Of a DNA stretch of 64,000 nt, positions 45,731-55,840 are shown piece after piece. This DNA comes from Sulfuricella sp. T08. GTDB lineage: Bacteria; Pseudomonadota; Gammaproteobacteria; Burkholderiales; Sulfuricellaceae. The translations under genes and the position numbers were made by a program. The DNA lies in the NCBI RefSeq assembly GCF_000971475.1, contig NZ_DF967552.1, positions 19,455 to 83,454 of the forward strand, written 5' to 3'. The notes under the pieces were generated by a model. That model searched no databases, was not told the origin of the DNA, and saw only the letters and a program-made list of their open reading frames with translations. Numbering within the stretch: position 1 is the stretch's first letter; every line of letters starts with the position of its first letter.

Positions 45731-46678
45731 TCAGGTAACCAGATTGCGGGGGGTACCCGCAACAAACGCCTCAATGTTGCCGACTAGTTGATCGGCCAGG
45801 ATCTGCATCGCCTCGCAGCTAGCCCAGGCGATGTGGGGGGTGACGATCAGATTGGGCAGGTCGAGGTCGAGCAAGGGATTGCCTGCGCATGGTGGCTCCA
45901 CCGACAGCACATCGCATCCCGCTCCGGCAATGCGCCCCACGCGCAACGCCTCCGCCAGCGCATTCTCGTCCACCACGCCGCCGCGCGCGGCATTGATGAG
46001 CAGGGATGAGGGCTTCATCCGGCGAATTTCGTCCGCGCCGATCAGGTTGCGGGTTGCATCTGTCAGCGGCACGTGCAAAGTCACGATGTCGCTCTCTGCC
46101 AGCACCTGTTCGAAAGGGGCGAAGCCAGGGCGAACTTCGATTACGCCCTGGTGCTCTGCAAACAGAACCTTCATGCCGAAGGCTTTCGCCATCTCCGCCA
46201 CCGCCTGTCCCAGTGCACCGTGGCCGATGATACCCAGAGTGCTGCCGTGAATATCGCGAATGGGATGGTTGAACAGGCAAAACCGGTCAGATTGCTGCCA
46301 CAGCCCCTTTTGCAAGTCAGCGCGATAGGCCAGCAGGTTGCGGCGCAGCGCCAGGATCATCATGAACACGTGTTCCGGCACGGCATGGATGGCGTAGTTG
46401 CGCATGTTGGCGACGGCAATACCGTGCTCGCGGCACCAGTCCACATCGATGTTGTTGACGCCGGTGGCGGCCTCGGCAATCAACTTCAGCCTGGGCAACT
46501 GCGCCAGAGTTTCGGCCCGTAGCGGCACCTTGTTGGTAATGGCGATGGTGGCTTCCTGCAGGCGCGTGACTATCTCCTCCGGCGAGGTGATGGCGTATTC
46601 TTCCCACTGGTGTGGAAAGGCCGGACGGCGGATAGTCGCTTCCAGAGAAGAGCCGTCGAGAAAGACAATGTGTTCCAT
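45731..46678 (-). CDS. D-2-hydroxyacid dehydrogenase (glycerate/hydroxypyruvate type)
   Basis: 315-residue NAD(P)-dependent dehydrogenase. The NAD site is GIIGHGALGQAVAE near residue 150. Catalytic Arg is in NAARGGVVDE near residue 233, Glu in DVLSVEPP near residue 263 and His in VTPHIAWAS near residue 286. The HprA-like features (MRNYAIHAVPEHVFMMILAL) suggest hydroxypyruvate or glyoxylate reduction, but substrate cannot be fixed by sequence. Single-gene unit. Confidence 0.87.
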   Translation of the reverse strand: MEHIVFLDGSSLEATIRRPAFPHQWEEYAITSPEEIVTRLQEATIAITNKVPLRAETLAQLPRLKLIAEAATGVNNIDVDWCREHGIAVANMRNYAIHAVPEHVFMMILALRRNLLAYRADLQKGLWQQSDRFCLFNHPIRDIHGSTLGIIGHGALGQAVAEMAKAFGMKVLFAEHQGVIEVRPGFAPFEQVLAESDIVTLHVPLTDATRNLIGADEIRRMKPSSLLINAARGGVVDENALAEALRVGRIAGAGCDVLSVEPPCAGNPLLDLDLPNLIVTPHIAWASCEAMQILADQLVGNIEAFVAGTPRNLVT

Positions 46679-46802
46679 AAATATTCCTGAAAAAAATTAT
46701 TGAACCGTAAAGAACATCAAGAAAATGGGTGCGGGAAAAAATAACCAAAAAATGGTGACTGAAAAAATTATTGATATTGCCGTAGCCGTCCTGCAACTCG
46801 AC

Positions 46803-48119
46803 TCAAGATCTTCGTCCCTTACGGGGGATCGTCAAACGCGAGACAGTTCCGCCACCCTGCCGATTTTCCAGCGTGAGTGACCAGCCGTGGGCACGCACGA
46901 TTTCCATGGCAATGGCAAGGCCAAGCCCGCTACCGCCGGTTGTGGCATTGCGTGAGCTTTCCAGACGAAAGAAGGGTCGAAACACCAGTTCCTTCATGTC
47001 ATCGGGGATGCCGGGGCCGCGATCCAGCACTTCAATGTAAGCCTGAGTCGTGCAGTCCAGCTTGATTTCCACCGGCCCTCCGCCGCTGTAGCGGATGGCA
47101 TTGTCTATCAGGTTGGTGACGATGCGGCGCACGCCGACCGGGTTGGCTTGTACCGGGCAGGCCGTAGCCGGTTCCCCACTTAGCTGTGCGCCGCTTTCCC
47201 GATAATCCCGGATCAGTTCGCTGATCATCTGCGCCAGATCGATGGGTTCTGTTGCGCCGTTTTCCTGCGCTCTGGCGAAGGAGAGAAATTCATCGATCAA
47301 CTGGTTCATCTCGGCCAGATAACGTTCCATGCGTTTGAGCAATGCGGGGTTCGGTGAGTCGCGCAACAGCTCCAATGCCATAGTCATGCGTGCAATGGGC
47401 GTGCGCAAGTCGTGTGAAATCCCTGCGAGCAGGGTGGTGCGGTTGTCGGCCAATTCCCTTACCCGGCTTGCCATGTGATTGAAGTCTGCGGCGACTGTGG
47501 CGAGTTCTGTAGGGCCGTCCTCTGGCAGCATTTTTGGCCGCACACCTTGCGCCAGTTCGCGGGTTGCTGCTGACAAAGCGGACAGACGGCGTTCCAGCCT
47601 GCGGGTTAACCACAGTGCCGCCGCGAAGCTTGCCGCCAGATTGATGCCGAAGACCAGCGACATGGCGAGCATGGGGCTGGTGCCGATGCGGGCGCGGCTG
47701 AATTCGAAACGAAGCTGCTTCGCCCCAGCCGGCACAACGACGCCATAACGGTCCGTACCCGGGATGACCAGCACGCTGACAGGTGCTTTCAAGCGATCCG
47801 CAAGCGCCGTTTGAAGCAATGCCACATAAGGTAGATAGCTTGGACTGCCGGAAAGGGGCGCAGTGGAAATTTCCACATCCAGTGCGTGGTGCCGCTGCAA
47901 CTCGATCTGGAAATCAGACAGGCGCGAAGGGGGGAGTTCCCCCCACGTTTTGGAAGACAGGACAATCAGGGCAGCCAGGTCGTTGACGGAATTGCGTGCA
48001 ATCGGATAGAGGATAAGTGTGCTGGTGGTAAGCAATGTGATGAACTGGATGGCGATCGCCAGTACGACAAAGAGCAGACCGGTGGATTTCGCCAGCGAGG
48101 CGCGCCGCCGGACTGTCAT
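46803..48119 (-). CDS. EnvZ-like sensor histidine kinase
   Basis: 438-residue membrane kinase. Membrane segments near residues 10-32 and 158-180 enclose a periplasmic domain of about 125 residues. A HAMP domain follows (about 182-235), then HisKA with AGISHDLRTPIARMTM (phospho-acceptor His) and HATPase_c with NLIDNAIRYSGGG, DRGPGIPDD and GGSGLGLAIAMEIV. The start at 48119 overlaps the regulator's TGA (ATGA). The sensed signal is unknown. Confidence 0.93.
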   Translation of the reverse strand: MTVRRRASLAKSTGLLFVVLAIAIQFITLLTTSTLILYPIARNSVNDLAALIVLSSKTWGELPPSRLSDFQIELQRHHALDVEISTAPLSGSPSYLPYVALLQTALADRLKAPVSVLVIPGTDRYGVVVPAGAKQLRFEFSRARIGTSPMLAMSLVFGINLAASFAAALWLTRRLERRLSALSAATRELAQGVRPKMLPEDGPTELATVAADFNHMASRVRELADNRTTLLAGISHDLRTPIARMTMALELLRDSPNPALLKRMERYLAEMNQLIDEFLSFARAQENGATEPIDLAQMISELIRDYRESGAQLSGEPATACPVQANPVGVRRIVTNLIDNAIRYSGGGPVEIKLDCTTQAYIEVLDRGPGIPDDMKELVFRPFFRLESSRNATTGGSGLGLAIAMEIVRAHGWSLTLENRQGGGTVSRLTIPRKGRRS

Positions 48120-48823
48120 GGCGCATCGCCTCCGCTTGGCGCAAAAAGGTAGCCCGTTCCCCACACGGTGCGGATGTAGACCGGCTGTTCCGGATCGGGC
48201 TCGATTTTGCGTCTCAAACGGGTGACGCGAACATCGATGCTGCGGTCGAAAGGCATGCGTTCATCACCCTGGACCAAGCTGACGAGCGTGTCCCTGGTCA
48301 GCACCTTGTTGGGGTGCTGGGCAAAAATGCGAAGCAGCGTGAATTCGCCCGTGGTTAGATCAATCCGGACATCTTCCCGCATCAGCGTATGAGTGTCGAG
48401 GTTGAGCTGGTAGAGCCCGAAAGAAATGGAGGGGGCGACTGGCAGCGTGACTTGGATGCGGCGACGCAATACGGCCCTGATCCGGGCGAGCAACTCGCGC
48501 GGATTGAAGGGTTTGGGCATGTAATCGTCGGCCCCGGTTTCCAGCCCGATGATCCGGTCTATGTCATCGCCACGGGCGGATAACATGATAATGGGCACAT
48601 CCGATTGCGCACGCAGGCGACGAGCGACAGAGAAACCATCCTCGCCGGGCAACATGAGATCGAGAATAACCAAGTCTGGCGGCGTAGAGGCAAATGCCGC
48701 CGTTGCCTGCGCACCATCCAGCGCTACAACGGGCAGGAAACCGTGGGTAGTCAGAAATTGGCTGAGCATCTCAGCCAACTCGCTGTCGTCATCCACGATC
48801 ATGATGCGCTGGGTTTTATCCAT
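48116..48823 (-). CDS. OmpR-family response regulator
   Basis: 235 residues. Receiver domain with DDDSEL near residue 11, phospho-acceptor Asp55 in VILDLMLPG, and Lys in YMPKPFNPRE near residue 105. The C-terminal winged helix has the OmpR/PhoB pattern (LTTGEFTLLRIFAQHPNKVLTRDTL, DVRVTRLRRKIE, IRTVWGTGYLF). The ATG at 48823 is the family-like start. Translationally coupled to the kinase. The 185-bp region before it is shared with the divergent small secreted-protein gene, a likely target. Confidence 0.93.
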   Translation of the reverse strand: MDKTQRIMIVDDDSELAEMLSQFLTTHGFLPVVALDGAQATAAFASTPPDLVILDLMLPGEDGFSVARRLRAQSDVPIIMLSARGDDIDRIIGLETGADDYMPKPFNPRELLARIRAVLRRRIQVTLPVAPSISFGLYQLNLDTHTLMREDVRIDLTTGEFTLLRIFAQHPNKVLTRDTLVSLVQGDERMPFDRSIDVRVTRLRRKIEPDPEQPVYIRTVWGTGYLFAPSGGDAP

Positions 48824-49008
48824 GGGGTCAAAGAATATCACAGCGTCAATAAATGCCAGATAACAAGCCTTCCCCTGAAACACTTTGAAACAATTCGTAA
48901 CGCGCTGGAAATTTCTGGAAACCGTAGTGTAACCCTGTGCGGGCATGATGCCGATTGCCGACTATCAGTGCGGCGCAGTGCAAATTTTTCATTGTTAAGG
49001 AGTGGGTC

Positions 49009-49245
49009 ATGCCCCAGAAAATAGTTATGTTCATTGCAGCAGCCACGTTAACCAGCACCGTTTACGCCGGAGAATACGGCAGCGGTCCGGATATGGCGCA
49101 GCAGGCCATGAAATCACAGGCCAAAACCGAGATGCAGGCACGCAAGGAAACCTTGGGCCAGATGAGTACAGAGGACCGGCAGGCCAAGTTTGCCGGCATG
49201 CGCGACAAAATGCAGTCCCGCATGGGAACGCACAGAGCGCGTTAG
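49009..49245 (+). CDS. Small secreted protein of unknown function
   Basis: 78 residues. A Sec signal (PQKIVMFIAAATLTSTVYA) then a short hydrophilic helix rich in Gln, Met, Lys and Arg, with several Met and no Cys. The ATG at 49009 follows AAGGAGTGGG. Transcribed divergently from the OmpR-family regulator, it is a candidate regulon member. Such short Met/Gln-rich periplasmic proteins are often stress- or metal-related, which is only a guess. Confidence 0.75.
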   Translation: MPQKIVMFIAAATLTSTVYAGEYGSGPDMAQQAMKSQAKTEMQARKETLGQMSTEDRQAKFAGMRDKMQSRMGTHRAR

Positions 49246-49333
49246 GCATTGGCAGAGGATGCCCTTGAAACGCCCAAATTTACGTAATGAAAATCCCGTC
49301 GCATGCTGTGCCGGGCCGGAGAGAGGAAATACC

Positions 49334-51409
49334 ATGAAAAACCTGAAACTGTGCCTGACTACACTGGCGCTTTCGTTGGCGTCGGTCCAGGCTAATGCGG
49401 TTACCCTGACGTTCATCGAGAACAACGATCTGCATGCTCACCTGACGCCGCACCTGGATAAAGTGGTAAAGAATGGACAGGTGGTCTATGAGTCGCGCGG
49501 CGGCCTGGCACGGGTGGCCACGCTGGTGAAGCAGATTCGGTCGCAAAACCCGAATTCGGTGCTGATGAATGTGGGCGACACCTACCACGGCGGGGTTGAG
49601 GCGCTGTACACCTTGGGCAACGCGGTGATCGATCCGCTCAATGCGCTGGGCGTGGATGTCGGCGTGCCGGGAAATTGGGATTTCGCCTACGGCCCCAACG
49701 TGTTCCGCTTGCGCTATGTCAACAACCTGACAACATTACAAAAGAATTTACTCCAGGCGACGGTGAGCATCACGGTTAAAAAACCCGTTTTCCAGAATAT
49801 CGCGGCCAATATGCAATCCACGCTGGGCGCAAATTCCGGCGGGCTTTTGCTGCCGGGCACGATGATCAAAACCGTGGGTGGCGTCAAGGTGGGTTTTATC
49901 GGCCTGACTTCAGACATAGTTGCGCAAATGGATTCGGTACTTGCCACTGGACTGTCATTTACCCAGGGTGAAACGGCTTACCGCGACCTGATCAACGCCA
50001 ATGCCCTATCCCTGCGCAGCCAGGGGGCGGAATTGGTGATGGTGATGAGCGAGCTGGGATTGCAAAAGGATTACCGGCTTGCCGATGTGATCAATGCGGG
50101 CGCGGTGAACGTATTTTTCTCTGCGCATACCCACGATACGGTATTCACACCGCTCAAGGCCAAAAGCGGCGCGCTGGTGGTACAGGCAGGACATGACGGC
50201 TGGCTCGGTCGCATGGATGTGACGGTAAATAGCGGCTCGGCACCGGTTTTCAACTGGAGCCTGCTGCCGGTTGATGCGAGCATCCCCGAAGATGCCGCCA
50301 TGAAATCGCTGGTGGATGCGGCGCGCGCCCCTTTCCTGGCGGCCAATCCCAATATGACCGTGCCCATGACCGGCATGACGCTCAAACTTACCGAGCCTAT
50401 CGACAAGGTGTTGGGTTATGTGTACGCACCGCTGGATCGTGAACAGGCGCTGGAATCGACCTTCAATAATGCCTGGACCGATACCATGCGCCAGCAAACC
50501 GGGACAGATATTGCCATTACGCCGGGTTTCCGCATGGACGCGCCGACGCCTGCCGCTGGTACCTTGTATGAGGACAATCACATCGCCAACGGCGCGCTGA
50601 CGGTAGAGGACGTGTATCGATTTATCCCGGTGCCCTACACGCTTGCAACAGGCTCGGTGGCAGGCTCAACCATCAAATCCATTATCGAAGGCAATCTGAC
50701 GGCGGTGTATTCAGCCAATAGCTTCTCTGAGGGAGGCGGCTGGACCGATGGCTGGTCCGGATTGAATATCAACGTCGACCTGTCGCGCCCGGATGGACAG
50801 CGGGTGCAGTCCATCTTCCGCGCCAATGGCACGCCGATTGCGGACACCGACACCCTGACCGCGACCGGTTGCTTGCGGCCCAGTGACACCACGGGAACGG
50901 TGCTGTGCAGTTACGATGGCTTTACTAATGTCGTTTCGCTGATCAATCCCGCCACGGGGAATCCCTGGTATCCGCAGGAATTATTTGGCGCTGCCTTGGC
51001 ACAAGGCTGGCTGGCCAATGGTGCACGGCACAGCATCGTGGATGCAGCGGCCACCCCCGCTTGGCCTGAACAGCCCTTCGTACAGCCGCTGGCAGTCAAG
51101 GTGACCTCGGGCGTTAGTCTTGCCAAGTCCGGATTGGTCTACAACGCGGGCACTCAAATATTCACCGGTAAGGTCACTGTGAGCAATACCGGCACGGTTC
51201 CACTCCTGGCGCCGCTCAAGGTAGTGATCGAAGGGCTGCCTTCCAGTGTCACTCTGGTGAATGCGGTCGGCGCCTATTACGGCCAGCCCTATCTGACTCT
51301 GACGGGTACGCTGGCACCGGGAAGCAGCACAAGCGTGCAGGTGCAGTTCAAGAATTCCGCCGGCACTGGCATCAGCTACACGCCAACAACGTATAGCGGC
51401 GGAGTTTAA
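49334..51409 (+). CDS. Secreted 5'-nucleotidase/SoxB-like metallophosphatase
   Basis: 691-residue exported protein. A Sec signal (CLTTLALSLASVQANA) is followed by a calcineurin-like metallophosphatase domain: NDLHAH near residue 30, GDTYHGG near residue 78, GNWDF near residue 112 (most 5'-nucleotidases have GNHE; SoxB has GNWE) and SAHTHD near residue 262. A 5'-nucleotidase C-terminal domain spans about 360-580, and a beta-sandwich of about 100 residues closes the chain (about 595-691). It may hydrolyse nucleotides or sulfur-linked substrates in the periplasm. GAGAGGAAATACC precedes the ATG. A frame running back to 49190 overlaps the small gene and lacks support. Confidence 0.87.
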   Translation: MKNLKLCLTTLALSLASVQANAVTLTFIENNDLHAHLTPHLDKVVKNGQVVYESRGGLARVATLVKQIRSQNPNSVLMNVGDTYHGGVEALYTLGNAVIDPLNALGVDVGVPGNWDFAYGPNVFRLRYVNNLTTLQKNLLQATVSITVKKPVFQNIAANMQSTLGANSGGLLLPGTMIKTVGGVKVGFIGLTSDIVAQMDSVLATGLSFTQGETAYRDLINANALSLRSQGAELVMVMSELGLQKDYRLADVINAGAVNVFFSAHTHDTVFTPLKAKSGALVVQAGHDGWLGRMDVTVNSGSAPVFNWSLLPVDASIPEDAAMKSLVDAARAPFLAANPNMTVPMTGMTLKLTEPIDKVLGYVYAPLDREQALESTFNNAWTDTMRQQTGTDIAITPGFRMDAPTPAAGTLYEDNHIANGALTVEDVYRFIPVPYTLATGSVAGSTIKSIIEGNLTAVYSANSFSEGGGWTDGWSGLNINVDLSRPDGQRVQSIFRANGTPIADTDTLTATGCLRPSDTTGTVLCSYDGFTNVVSLINPATGNPWYPQELFGAALAQGWLANGARHSIVDAAATPAWPEQPFVQPLAVKVTSGVSLAKSGLVYNAGTQIFTGKVTVSNTGTVPLLAPLKVVIEGLPSSVTLVNAVGAYYGQPYLTLTGTLAPGSSTSVQVQFKNSAGTGISYTPTTYSGGV

Positions 51410-51417
51410 ACCCGTTC

Positions 51418-51453
51418 TCGAACCGCCGCCTGCCGAGACGGCGGTTCGATTTT
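51418..51453 (+). terminator. Intrinsic terminator after the metallophosphatase gene
   Basis: TCGAACCGCCG (51418-51428) pairs with CGGCGGTTCGA (51439-51449), an 11-bp perfect stem with a 10-nt loop, followed by TTTTC. It separates the metallophosphatase from the PEP-CTERM gene. Confidence 0.85.
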
Positions 51454-51480
51454 CATGATAAATAAAAAAAGGATTTCAGC

Positions 51481-52104
51481 ATGAATAAGAAAATGCTCAT
51501 CGCAGGCTTGTTTGCCTTGTTCGCTTCCACTTCTGCCTTGGCAAGCACCTGGTACGTCAACGTTGATACGAGTTCGCTCGCCGGGCAAACGGGTTGGCTG
51601 GATTTTCAGTTCAACCCCGGTGATGTCACTGCGCCTTCAGCAACCGCAACCGTGGCTGCATTTGCCACTAGTGGCGGCACACTGCTTCCATCGGCCACGC
51701 CAACGGGCGATGTGAGCGGCAGCCTTAACAGCGCAATGACGCTGGGGAACAGTCAGTACTTTAATGATCTGTTGCAGGCTTTTACCTTCGGCACAAAGCT
51801 GAGTTTCAGCATCAACCTGGACTTGCCCCATCCCAGCCTCGACCCGGCAGCGCCAGGGACGGCATTCGGCCTGTCGTTTTACGACACCGCCTACAACTCG
51901 TTGCTTGCCGACCCGGATTGGGGCGCAGCGTTGGTCATGAACCTGAAAGGAGATGGAGCGACGGAAGTGTTGGCGAAATCGGCGCCTGTTTCCTTGTCAG
52001 CGACTGCGCCAACGTCTGTACCACTTCCCGGCGCACTTGGCCTGCTGTTTGCGGGAATTTCCATGCTGGCAGGGCTGGCACGTACACGGTTCTACCGAGG
52101 CTAG
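51481..52104 (+). CDS. PEP-CTERM-like anchored exported protein
   Basis: 207 residues. Sec signal (MLIAGLFALFASTSALA), a beta-strand-rich middle with FNPGDVTAPSATATV and a SFYDTAYNSLL stretch, and the C-terminal sorting tail VPLPGALGLLFAGISMLAGL ending with Arg residues, the VPLPA/PEP-CTERM pattern. Exosortase would process this tail; no exosortase gene is in the window. A ribosome site AAGGATTTCAGC precedes the ATG. The family placement (NF038129-like) is an inference from overall layout. Confidence 0.83.
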   Translation: MNKKMLIAGLFALFASTSALASTWYVNVDTSSLAGQTGWLDFQFNPGDVTAPSATATVAAFATSGGTLLPSATPTGDVSGSLNSAMTLGNSQYFNDLLQAFTFGTKLSFSINLDLPHPSLDPAAPGTAFGLSFYDTAYNSLLADPDWGAALVMNLKGDGATEVLAKSAPVSLSATAPTSVPLPGALGLLFAGISMLAGLARTRFYRG

Positions 52105-52151
52105 CAGTTTGTCGGACTGGAAGGGTTTTTGATGCGCCGCCGGCAAAAAGT

Positions 52152-53450
52152 TTAATCTGAATTAACGTAACGACAATGCGTTTCTTGGATGAACAGCGTC
52201 GCCACCAGCCCCATCAGCGCGACTCCCAGCATCATCCCCATGCCGGCCTGGTAGTCCGCCAGGGTATGCGCCGTGGTAGCCGGATGGGTGCCGGCCGAAC
52301 GGTCGATCATCCAGCCTGCCAGCGGCTGCATCACACCCGTGCCCAGAAAGGCGCCGGTATTGACCACGCTGGTGGCCATGCCGGACAGGGCATGCTTGTT
52401 CACCTCCTTGGCGCACGCCCAGCTCAGGGTGAAGCCCGAAGCACCCAGGCCCATCAGCAGGAACAGGCTGTAGCCTGGGAGCGGCGTCAGCGGCCAGCCG
52501 AGCACCAGCGGCACCCAGCTCAGGCAATACACCAGCGCAGCGCTGACCATCACCGGCTTGCGCCGGCCAATGCGGTCGGACAGGGTGCCGATGAAGAAGG
52601 CGCCGAGGGCAAAGCCGGCCAGCAGCATGGAAGTATGGGCCGTTGCTGCGCTGCGCTCCATGCCGTAGACATCCTTCAGGAATGGCACTGCCCACAGCCC
52701 GCCGAAGGCGAAGAAAGTACCGGACATGCCCAGGTTGACCCAGAAGCCGGGCCAGGTGGCGCGGTTCTTTACCACCTCCACCAAGCCGTCGTACCAGTGG
52801 CCATCGCGTGGTGGATGCGCTGTCTTGCCATCCAGCTCGCGCATGGAAGGCAGGCCAGCCTTGCCCGGGTGGTCGCGCACCATCATCCAGCCGAGCACGG
52901 CCACTCCCAGGGAAAGCCCGCCCACCGCAACGAACACGGTACGCCAGGAGACGAACCCCAGCGCCCAGGCCAGCGGTGATGCCGCCAGCAGCGCGCCGAT
53001 ATTGCCGAGCAGAATGGACAGGCCGGTGAGCGAGGCAAAATGCCTATCGTGAAACCAGGCGGCATTGAGCTTGAGCAGCGAAATGAAAGTGACTGACACT
53101 CCCAGCCCGACCAGCAGCCGCCCCACCGAAGCCACCGCCAGGCTGTCCGCCAGCCCGAACAGGAGTGAACCCGCCCCCGCGACCACCCCGCCGATGGCAA
53201 GGATCCTGCGCGGTCCGAGCGTATCCACCAGCACGCCGGTGGGGATCTGCATCACGGCATAAACGTAGAAATACGTGGCGGCCAGCGCGCCCAGTTCGGC
53301 GCCGCTCGCCTGAAAGGTCTGTTGCAGATCGGCTGAGATTGCAGCCGGGGCAAAGCGGTGGAAAAAGGACAGGATATAGGCCAGCGCCACCAAACTGAAC
53401 GCTGCCCAGCGCAGGCGGAAGTAGTGAATTTTCTGAGTGGCAGTGAGCAC
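52152..53450 (-). CDS. MFS transporter
   Basis: 432-residue inner-membrane transporter with 12 predicted segments. The MFS signature GTLSDRIGRRKPVM lies between segments 8 and 9, and GVLVDTLGPRRILAI in the first half is the equivalent loop. LSFFHRFAPAAISADL at the N-terminus recalls transporters of the glycerol-3-phosphate/anion or nitrate-type group, but substrate is not predictable. Convergent with the PEP-CTERM gene. Confidence 0.88.
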   Translation of the reverse strand: MLTATQKIHYFRLRWAAFSLVALAYILSFFHRFAPAAISADLQQTFQASGAELGALAATYFYVYAVMQIPTGVLVDTLGPRRILAIGGVVAGAGSLLFGLADSLAVASVGRLLVGLGVSVTFISLLKLNAAWFHDRHFASLTGLSILLGNIGALLAASPLAWALGFVSWRTVFVAVGGLSLGVAVLGWMMVRDHPGKAGLPSMRELDGKTAHPPRDGHWYDGLVEVVKNRATWPGFWVNLGMSGTFFAFGGLWAVPFLKDVYGMERSAATAHTSMLLAGFALGAFFIGTLSDRIGRRKPVMVSAALVYCLSWVPLVLGWPLTPLPGYSLFLLMGLGASGFTLSWACAKEVNKHALSGMATSVVNTGAFLGTGVMQPLAGWMIDRSAGTHPATTAHTLADYQAGMGMMLGVALMGLVATLFIQETHCRYVNSD

Positions 53451-53454
53451 TGGG

Positions 53455-53802
53455 CTATCCCTTCAGAACCGCGTCAAGAAAGCCTTGCCGCTCACCCTCC
53501 AGGACATTGGCAATATCTAGCAATCTGTCGACAGGAAGCTCTCCCGCCAGTTTTTCCAGCCCCTCGCGGCAAGCCGAGTGGTAAACCTCGAATGCAGCCA
53601 GCACCTCCCCGGCCCGCAGCATTTTCTCCTGCTCCGCCTTGGCGCGAGGTGCTGCACCATCCAGCAGCTTTACCATGACATAGCGCGGCATGAACCTGGA
53701 GCCTCCGCCTTCGGCTTGGCCGGCCAGCACCGGGCTGGTTTTGACGTAGGCCACGCCATCCAGTTCGAAGCGCTGACCGATGTCCAGATCGTGGAATTTC
53801 AT
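53455..53802 (-). CDS. Conserved-type small protein, unknown
   Basis: 115 residues, no signal or membrane segment. The N-terminal 50 residues (MKFHDLDIGQRFELDGVAYVKTSP) form a short beta-rich domain with a family-like opening; the C-terminal part is helical. It lies 5 bp upstream of the MFS gene on the same strand and 20 bp after hslU on the same strand, so it could be part of either unit. No function is recognised. Confidence 0.7.
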   Translation of the reverse strand: MKFHDLDIGQRFELDGVAYVKTSPVLAGQAEGGGSRFMPRYVMVKLLDGAAPRAKAEQEKMLRAGEVLAAFEVYHSACREGLEKLAGELPVDRLLDIANVLEGERQGFLDAVLKG

Positions 53803-53822
53803 TTTATCGACGTGACAACGTG

Positions 53823-55145
<1,323 letters not shown>

Positions 55146-55162
55146 GGTTCGCTGCGCTCACG

Positions 55163-55236
55163 GTAATGGGTGAAGAGTAAGGAGAAGTGGGTGTGTGGGA
55201 TTTACCCATCACCCATCACTCATTACCCTTCACTCG
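55163..55236. repeat. Imperfect palindromic repeat in the hslV-hslU gap
   Basis: The gap contains GTAATGGGTGAAGAGTAAGG on one side and CCCATCACCCATCACTCAT followed by TACCCTTCACTC on the other, an imperfect inverted pair of tandem GGGTGA-like units. It is not similar to the ACCGCAGAGG family. It may form a hairpin between hslV and hslU, but it contains no clear terminator run. Confidence 0.5.
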
Positions 55237-55766
55237 AGAACTTCAATGACATGATTCTGATTAGTATAGATGCACAGGTCGGCTGCGATGGTCAGCGCTT
55301 TCTTGACGATCTCTGCCGGTGGCAGGTCGGTGTAATCGAGCAGGGCGCGCGCTGCGGATTGCGCGTAGGGTCCGCCGCTGCCGATGGCGACCAGGCCATA
55401 TTCCGGTTCCAGCACGTCACCATTGCCGGTGATGATCAGCGAGCTTTCATGGTCTGCCACCGCCAGCATGGCCTCGAGCCGGCGCAGGATGCGGTCGGTG
55501 CGCCAGTCCTTGGCCAGTTCCACTGCAGAGCGCAGCAAATGCCCCTGGTGCTTGTCGAGCTTGGCCTCGAAACGCTCGAACAGGGTGAAGGCGTCCGCCG
55601 TGCCGCCGGCGAACCCGGCCAATATCCTGTCGTGGTGGATGCGGCGCACCTTGCGCGCGGTGGCCTTGACCACGATATTGCCGAGGGTCACCTGCCCATC
55701 GCCGCCGAGCGCAACTTGATTGCCGCGCCGTACCGAGAGGATGGTGGTGCCGTGAAATTGCTCCAT
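55230..55766 (-). CDS. hslV: HslV, protease subunit of HslUV
   Basis: 178-residue N-terminal-nucleophile protease related to proteasome beta subunits. After a short propeptide MEQFHG comes TTILSVRR with the catalytic Thr. Family landmarks [25 protein letters not shown] and [14 protein letters not shown] are plain. GCGGAGAAAAATC precedes the ATG. First gene of the hslVU pair. Confidence 0.97.
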   Translation of the reverse strand: MEQFHGTTILSVRRGNQVALGGDGQVTLGNIVVKATARKVRRIHHDRILAGFAGGTADAFTLFERFEAKLDKHQGHLLRSAVELAKDWRTDRILRRLEAMLAVADHESSLIITGNGDVLEPEYGLVAIGSGGPYAQSAARALLDYTDLPPAEIVKKALTIAADLCIYTNQNHVIEVLE

Positions 55767-55840
55767 GATTTTTCTCCGCAGAATAATCCCATTGGATTAG
55801 AGTGACGCAAACGGGCTGGCGGAGCGAAGAACAGCGAGGA

